Shown here: positions 59,506-64,000 of the stretch, piece after piece
Layout of the letters: each line of letters starts with the position of its first letter
How positions within the stretch are numbered: the first letter of the stretch is position 1
Assembly (NCBI RefSeq): GCF_000306785.1
Contig: NC_017955.1
Coordinates: 2,294,001 to 2,358,000, forward strand
DNA from: Modestobacter italicus
Lineage (GTDB): Bacteria > Actinomycetota > Actinomycetes > Mycobacteriales > Geodermatophilaceae
DNA length: 64,000 nucleotides
Reading direction: 5' to 3'
Translations under genes and position numbers: made by a program
Notes under the pieces: generated by a model
What the model was told of the DNA's origin: nothing
What the model saw: the letters and a program-made list of their open reading frames with translations, nothing else
Database searches by the model: none

Positions 59506-62500
59506 ATGGCCACGCTCCGCCGGATGGGCGTCGCGCGCAGCGCGGCCCGCACCGTGGCGCGCCTGGCCGTCACCGGTGCGGGCGTCGCCGTCGTGCCCGT
59601 GGCCTTGACCGCCGGGCTGCTCGGCGAGCCTGCCCGCCGGGCGACGGACCTCGCCCGGGCCGCCGCGGACGGTGCTGCGGCGGTCGAGGGCGGCTCGCTC
59701 TCGCTCGCCCGGCAGGCCGCGCCCGAAAGGGCCCGTGCCGTCGGGACCGTCGTCACCGGGGCCGACCCGATCCCCGACGGCCACGTCCGGCACCTCGCCG
59801 ACGTCGCCCGGGGCATGTTCGAACCGCCGACGGCCCGGCACACCCGGCGGGTGTGGGCCGAGCACGGGCACGTGCACGTCGAGGTCGCCGCGCCGCCCGC
59901 CGAGGACCAGCCGGAGGTCCGCCGGGCGCTGCGCCGTCACCTGGAGCGGCTGGACGGCGTCCAGTGGGCGACGGTCAACGACCTCGTCGGCCGGGTGCTG
60001 GTCGCGTTCGACGAACGGCAGGTCTCGGTCGACCAGGTCGTCGGCGTCGTCACCGCGATCGAGCAGTCCCGTGGCGGCACGCGGGTGTTCCCCCAGCGCC
60101 TGGACCACCCGGCGGACCTGGAGCCGCTGCTGGCGGCGCTGCTCGACGCCGCCGTCGACGTCGCGGCGGTCGGGGTGGCCTTCGCCGGCAAGGTGCTGCC
60201 GATCCCGCCGCTGACCCGGCACGCGACGCTGGTCATCGCGTTCCTGGACACCCAGCAGTGGCTGAAGGCCACGCTGGAGGCCCGGCTCGGGGCGGTCGGC
60301 ACGGATCTGGTCTTCACCGGGTCCAGCGCGCTGCTGCACGCCTGCACGCAGAGCCCCTCGGTCCCGGCGATCAACGCGGCCGCCGCGCTCCAGCGGGCGC
60401 TGGAGGTCCGCGCCCGGCGGCAGGTCTGGCGGCGGCGCGAGTCCGAGCTCTGCCGGGCCGAGCCGGAGGAGGACAGCTCCACCCCGCTCGAGCCGCCGGG
60501 CGAGCGCCCCGGCCGGCTGCCGCAGGGGCCGGTCGAGGCCTACCGCGCGCGGCTCGGTCCCGCAGCCCTGGGCGGTGCGGTCGGACTGCTCCCGCTGACC
60601 CGTCGTCCCGGCCGGTCCGCGGACCTGCTCAAGGCGCTGACGCCGAAGGCCGCGGTCCTGGGCCGGGAGTCCTTCGCCGCCGTCACCGACCTCCTGATGT
60701 GCCGCCGGGGCGTGCTGCCGATGGACGGCTCGGCGTACCGCCGGCTGGACCGGGTCGACGCGGTGGTGGTCGACGGCGCGGCGCTGTGCACCGGGCCGCA
60801 GGCCGTCCTCGACGCCCGGGCGTCGGCCGAGGGCTGGGACGCCGCCGCGGTCTGGAGCGCGGCCACCCGGCTGCTCGGCGACGGTGCGCCCCCCAGCGAC
60901 GGCGCGGCCCCGCGCCTCGGGCCGCCGCGGGAGTCGCCGGACGCGCCCGGCGGCTCGGTGCGCACCCTGCTGCTGGGCCGGCGCCGGCTGGGTGAGGTCA
61001 CGGTCGCCGCCGAGCTCGACCCGTACGCGGAGGCCCTGCTCGGCGCGGTCGTGGACGCCGGGCACCGGCTCGTCCTGTCCCGCCACGTCGGGAGCCGGGA
61101 GATCGCCGGCGCGGCGGACGAGGTGCCACCGGCGGACGAGGCGCTCGTGGACACCGTGCGCCGCCTCCAGGCCGACGGCTGCGGCGTGCTCGTCGTCTCG
61201 GCCACCGACGGGCCGGCGCTGCTGGCCGGTGACGTGGCCGTGGCCCCGGTCCTGGCCGGGCGGTCCCCGGCGTGGGGGGCGGACCTGGTCACCCCGCCCG
61301 GTCTGGCCGAGGCCTGCCGGCTCGTCACGGCGACGACCGCCGCGCGCGCGGTCAGCCGGCGCTCGGTCGGCACCGCGCTCACCGGCAACGTCCTCGGCGG
61401 CCTGCTGGCCGCCGTCGGCAGCGCCCGCCGTGGGCAGCGCAAGGCCACCACCCCCGGCAAGACGGCGTGCCTCTGGAGCATGCTCGACGGCGCCGGGACG
61501 GCGTTCCGGGTGGCCCGCCGTCCGGCGCCTCCGCCGTCGGTGCACACGCCGTGGCACGCCCTCGACCCCGACGACGTCCTGCGTCGGGTGTCGGAGCTGC
61601 CCTCCGGACCGCCGCGGCGGCGGGCCGCGCCGGCCCCGGTCCGGGTGGTGACCGGGCTCCCGGTGGTCCGGGTCCCGGTCCGGTTCGCCCGGACGGTCGC
61701 CGCCGAGCTCGCCGATCCGCTCACCCCGGTTCTCGCCACCGGCGCGGCGGCGACGGCGGTGCTGGGGCAGTCGACGGACGCCGTGCTGGTCGCCAGCGTG
61801 ACGGTCGGCAACGCGCTCATCAGCGGCCTGCAGCGGCTGCGGGCCGAGACGGTGCTGGAGTCGCTGCTGCTCGAGCAGGACGTGCCCGTGCACCGGGAGA
61901 CCGACGGCGGTCGGGAGGACGTGCCGGGGACCGCGCTGCGGATCGGCGACGTGGTCCAGGTCGAGGCCGGTGACGTGCTCGCCGCGGACGCCCGGCTGCT
62001 GGAGGCGGCCGGCCTCGAGGTGGACGAGTCCGACCTGACCGGTGAGTCGCTCGCGGTGGGCAAGTCGGTGGGGGCCACGCCCGGGGCCGAGGTGGCGGAC
62101 CGCACCTGCATGCTCTTCGACGGCACCACGGTCGTCGCCGGCCGAGGTCGGGCCGTCGTCGTCGCGGTCGGGTCCGCGACGCAGGCCGGCCGTGCCTCAC
62201 GTGCCGCGGGTGGAGCGGCGCCGCCGGCCGGCGTGCAGGCGCGGCTGGGTGAGCTGACCCGGGCGGTGCTGCCGCTGACCCTCGCCGGCGGCGCGGTGGT
62301 CACCGCACTCGGCGTGCTGTGGGGCCGTCCGCTGCGCGAGGCCGTCGGCTCCGGGCTGGCCATCGCGGTGGCCGCGGTGCCGGAGGGGCTGCCGCTGGTG
62401 GCGACCGTGGCCCAGCAGGCGGCGGCCCGGCGGCTGTCCGCGCGCGGTGCGGTGGTGCGCAGCGCGCGGGTGCTGGAGGCGCTCGGCCGGGTGGACACGG

Positions 62501-64000
62501 TCTGCTTCGACAAGACCGGGACGCTGACCGAGAACCGGCTGAGCGTGGTCCGGCTCGTCCCGTTCGGGGAGTCGGGGGAGGACGACGTCCTCCGGCTGGC
62601 CGCCGCTGCGGTCGCCGACGGCGACGACCGGGCCCACGAGACCGACCGGGCGGTGGTCGACGCGGCGACCGAGCGGGAGCTCGCTGCCGACGGCGACCCG
62701 CAGGCGGGCCTGCCCTTCGCCGCCGATCGCGGGTTCTCCGCCGTCGTCCGGAACGGCCGTCTGGTGGTCAAGGGCGCCCCCGAGGTGGTCCTCCGCCGGT
62801 GCGCCGACCCCCACGGCGCGCCGGAGGCGGTGCAGGAGCTGGCGTCCGACGGCTTGCGGGTCCTGGCGGTCGCCGACCGTGCGGCGGACGGTGCGCCGGA
62901 GGACCTCGACGACGCGGCGCACGACCTCACCCTGCGCGGGCTGATCGGCCTCGCCGACACCCTGCGCGCGTCCTCCGTCGCGGCCGTCGAGCAGCTGCGC
63001 GCCGCGGGTGTCCGGGTGGTCATCGCGACCGGCGATCACCCGGAGACGGCCGCCGCGATCGCCGGGCAGGCCGGCCTCCCGGACGCCGACCGGGTGGTGA
63101 CCGGTTCCCAGCTGGCCCGGGCCTCGGAGGCCGAGCGCGCCGAGCTGGTGCGGACCGCCGCCGTCTTCGCGCGGTTCTCCCCGGAGCAGAAGGTCACCCT
63201 GGTCGCCGCCCTGCGCCGGGCCGGGGCCACCCTGGCGATGACGGGGGACGGCGTCAACGACGCCGCCGCGATCCGGCTGGCCGACGTCGGGGTCGGGGTC
63301 TCCGGCGCGGAGTCCCCGGCCGCCCGCACCGCCGCGGACCTGGTGCTGACCGACCAGGACCTGACCCGGCTGGTCGACGCCATCGCCGAGGGCCGGGCGA
63401 TGTGGTCGCGGGTCCGGGAGGCGGTGTCGGTGCTGGTGGGCGGCAACGCCGGCGAGGTCACGTTCACGGTGCTGGGGACGGTCCTCGGCGGCCGGTCGCC
63501 GCTCGGGACCCGGCAGCTGCTGCTGGTCAACCTGCTCACCGACATGTTCCCGGCACTCGCCGTGGCCGTCTCGACGCCGCGGACGGTCACCCCGGAGGTG
63601 GCGGAGGGGCCGCTCGCCGGGCACCCGCTGGCGCCGGTCCTGCTGGCCGGCCCGCAGCGGGGGTTCACCGATGCCGTCCGGCGCAGCGTGCTGGTGCGGG
63701 GGGCGGCGACCACCGTCGGGGCGACCGGGGCATGGGCGACCGGTCGGCTCACCGGCCCGTACCGGCGGGCCAGCACGATGGGCCTGGCCGCGCTCATCGG
63801 CACCCAGCTGGGCCAGACCGCGTGGTCCGGGCGCCGCAGCCCGCTCGTGCTGGCGACCGCCGCCGGCTCCCTCGCCGTGCTGGTCGCCGTCGTCCAGGTC
63901 CCCGGGCTGAGCCAGTTCTTCGGCTGCACGCCGCTGGACCCGCTGGCCTGGCTGACCGTGCTCGGCTGGGCCGCCGCCGGCACGGTGACCGCCGAGGTCG
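59506..64000 (+). CDS. Giant cation-transporting P-type ATPase (CtpI-like), 3' end outside the window
   Basis: 1,498 codons with no stop before the window end. The active ATPase half has LTGES (near residue 844), AVAAVPEGLPLVATVAQQAA, the phosphorylated Asp1002 in CFDKTGTLTEN, VVKGAPEVVLRRC, and MTGDGVNDAAAIRLADVGVG (near residue 1246). The N-terminal ~750 residues look like a degenerate ATPase copy, with RVDAVVVDGAALCTG (Asp423) and ATDGPALLAGDVAVA. This two-part layout and size fit mycobacterial CtpI-type proteins; the ion is unknown. GGGAG lies 5 nt before ATG 59506. Confidence 0.9.
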   Translation, partial: MATLRRMGVARSAARTVARLAVTGAGVAVVPVALTAGLLGEPARRATDLARAAADGAAAVEGGSLSLARQAAPERARAVGTVVTGADPIPDGHVRHLADVARGMFEPPTARHTRRVWAEHGHVHVEVAAPPAEDQPEVRRALRRHLERLDGVQWATVNDLVGRVLVAFDERQVSVDQVVGVVTAIEQSRGGTRVFPQRLDHPADLEPLLAALLDAAVDVAAVGVAFAGKVLPIPPLTRHATLVIAFLDTQQWLKATLEARLGAVGTDLVFTGSSALLHACTQSPSVPAINAAAALQRALEVRARRQVWRRRESELCRAEPEEDSSTPLEPPGERPGRLPQGPVEAYRARLGPAALGGAVGLLPLTRRPGRSADLLKALTPKAAVLGRESFAAVTDLLMCRRGVLPMDGSAYRRLDRVDAVVVDGAALCTGPQAVLDARASAEGWDAAAVWSAATRLLGDGAPPSDGAAPRLGPPRESPDAPGGSVRTLLLGRRRLGEVTVAAELDPYAEALLGAVVDAGHRLVLSRHVGSREIAGAADEVPPADEALVDTVRRLQADGCGVLVVSATDGPALLAGDVAVAPVLAGRSPAWGADLVTPPGLAEACRLVTATTAARAVSRRSVGTALTGNVLGGLLAAVGSARRGQRKATTPGKTACLWSMLDGAGTAFRVARRPAPPPSVHTPWHALDPDDVLRRVSELPSGPPRRRAAPAPVRVVTGLPVVRVPVRFARTVAAELADPLTPVLATGAAATAVLGQSTDAVLVASVTVGNALISGLQRLRAETVLESLLLEQDVPVHRETDGGREDVPGTALRIGDVVQVEAGDVLAADARLLEAAGLEVDESDLTGESLAVGKSVGATPGAEVADRTCMLFDGTTVVAGRGRAVVVAVGSATQAGRASRAAGGAAPPAGVQARLGELTRAVLPLTLAGGAVVTALGVLWGRPLREAVGSGLAIAVAAVPEGLPLVATVAQQAAARRLSARGAVVRSARVLEALGRVDTVCFDKTGTLTENRLSVVRLVPFGESGEDDVLRLAAAAVADGDDRAHETDRAVVDAATERELAADGDPQAGLPFAADRGFSAVVRNGRLVVKGAPEVVLRRCADPHGAPEAVQELASDGLRVLAVADRAADGAPEDLDDAAHDLTLRGLIGLADTLRASSVAAVEQLRAAGVRVVIATGDHPETAAAIAGQAGLPDADRVVTGSQLARASEAERAELVRTAAVFARFSPEQKVTLVAALRRAGATLAMTGDGVNDAAAIRLADVGVGVSGAESPAARTAADLVLTDQDLTRLVDAIAEGRAMWSRVREAVSVLVGGNAGEVTFTVLGTVLGGRSPLGTRQLLLVNLLTDMFPALAVAVSTPRTVTPEVAEGPLAGHPLAPVLLAGPQRGFTDAVRRSVLVRGAATTVGATGAWATGRLTGPYRRASTMGLAALIGTQLGQTAWSGRRSPLVLATAAGSLAVLVAVVQVPGLSQFFGCTPLDPLAWLTVLGWAAAGTVTAEV

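Noticed and set aside
59401..63624. Several long minus-strand frames opposite the P-type ATPase
   Set aside because: They are antisense to a gene with all ATPase motifs in one frame and have the Arg/Gly/Ala/Pro bias of high-GC shadow frames.

Overview
The window is 64 kb of very GC-rich DNA with dense, short-spaced, often 4-bp-overlapping genes, frequent GTG starts and actinobacterial gene families (a CtpI-like giant P-type ATPase, many ECF sigma/anti-sigma pairs, FadR/VanR-type GntR regulators). This suggests a chromosome of a high-GC actinobacterium, perhaps of the Geodermatophilaceae type. The lineage is an inference from base composition and gene style only.

Layout. 1-8.7 kb: end of selO, a DUF6625 glycosyltransferase-like gene, a methyltransferase, two small membrane proteins, a crotonase, a DUF5872 protein, and an ABC exporter with its ECF sigma/anti-sigma pair. 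8.7-14.5 kb: a membrane-anchored protein, a drug-type MFS transporter with a long Pro/Ser/Thr/Ala tail and a divergent TetR, a Pyr4/PaxB-like membrane protein and a cation/proton antiporter. 14.4-31.5 kb and 46.7-59.4 kb: two blocks of one catabolic regulon. 31.5-38.4 kb: ordinary chromosomal genes, including a second sigma/anti-sigma/ABC module. 38.4-46.7 kb: a lower-GC accessory patch of small membrane proteins, two alpha/beta hydrolases, a frameshifted IS30 element, an IS30 remnant and about a dozen copies of a palindromic intergenic repeat. 59.5-64 kb: a giant P-type ATPase, cut by the window end.

The most interesting part is the catabolic regulon. Eight sites fitting TCGATNATCGA (three exact, five with one mismatch), plus a weaker pair at one gntR gene, lie upstream of nearly every transcription unit in 14.4-31.5 and 46.7-59.4 kb. 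Three GntR paralogues are encoded inside it. The units contain: a split PEP-synthase-like dikinase pair resembling the phenol/cresol-phosphorylating PpsAB and CreHI enzymes; a fumarylacetoacetase-family hydrolase, an ABM-type monooxygenase and a succinate-semialdehyde-type dehydrogenase; a Liv-type ABC importer with a remote binding protein; a Tm-1-like (UPF0261) protein overlapping a TIM-barrel PEP-hydrolase-like protein, plus a second UPF0261 gene; MmsA; a transaldolase-family protein; a molybdenum hydroxylase of the xanthine dehydrogenase family; two zinc alcohol dehydrogenases; an SDR; an MBL hydrolase; a histidine phosphatase; a beta-keto acid cleavage enzyme; and a cyclase-family hydrolase.

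My reading (inference) is an uncharacterised pathway that imports an aromatic or cyclic substrate, activates it by ATP-driven phosphorylation, oxidises it with the Mo hydroxylase and alcohol dehydrogenases, dephosphorylates it, and finishes through ring-opened keto acids. The two halves appear to have been separated by about 15 kb of unrelated DNA.
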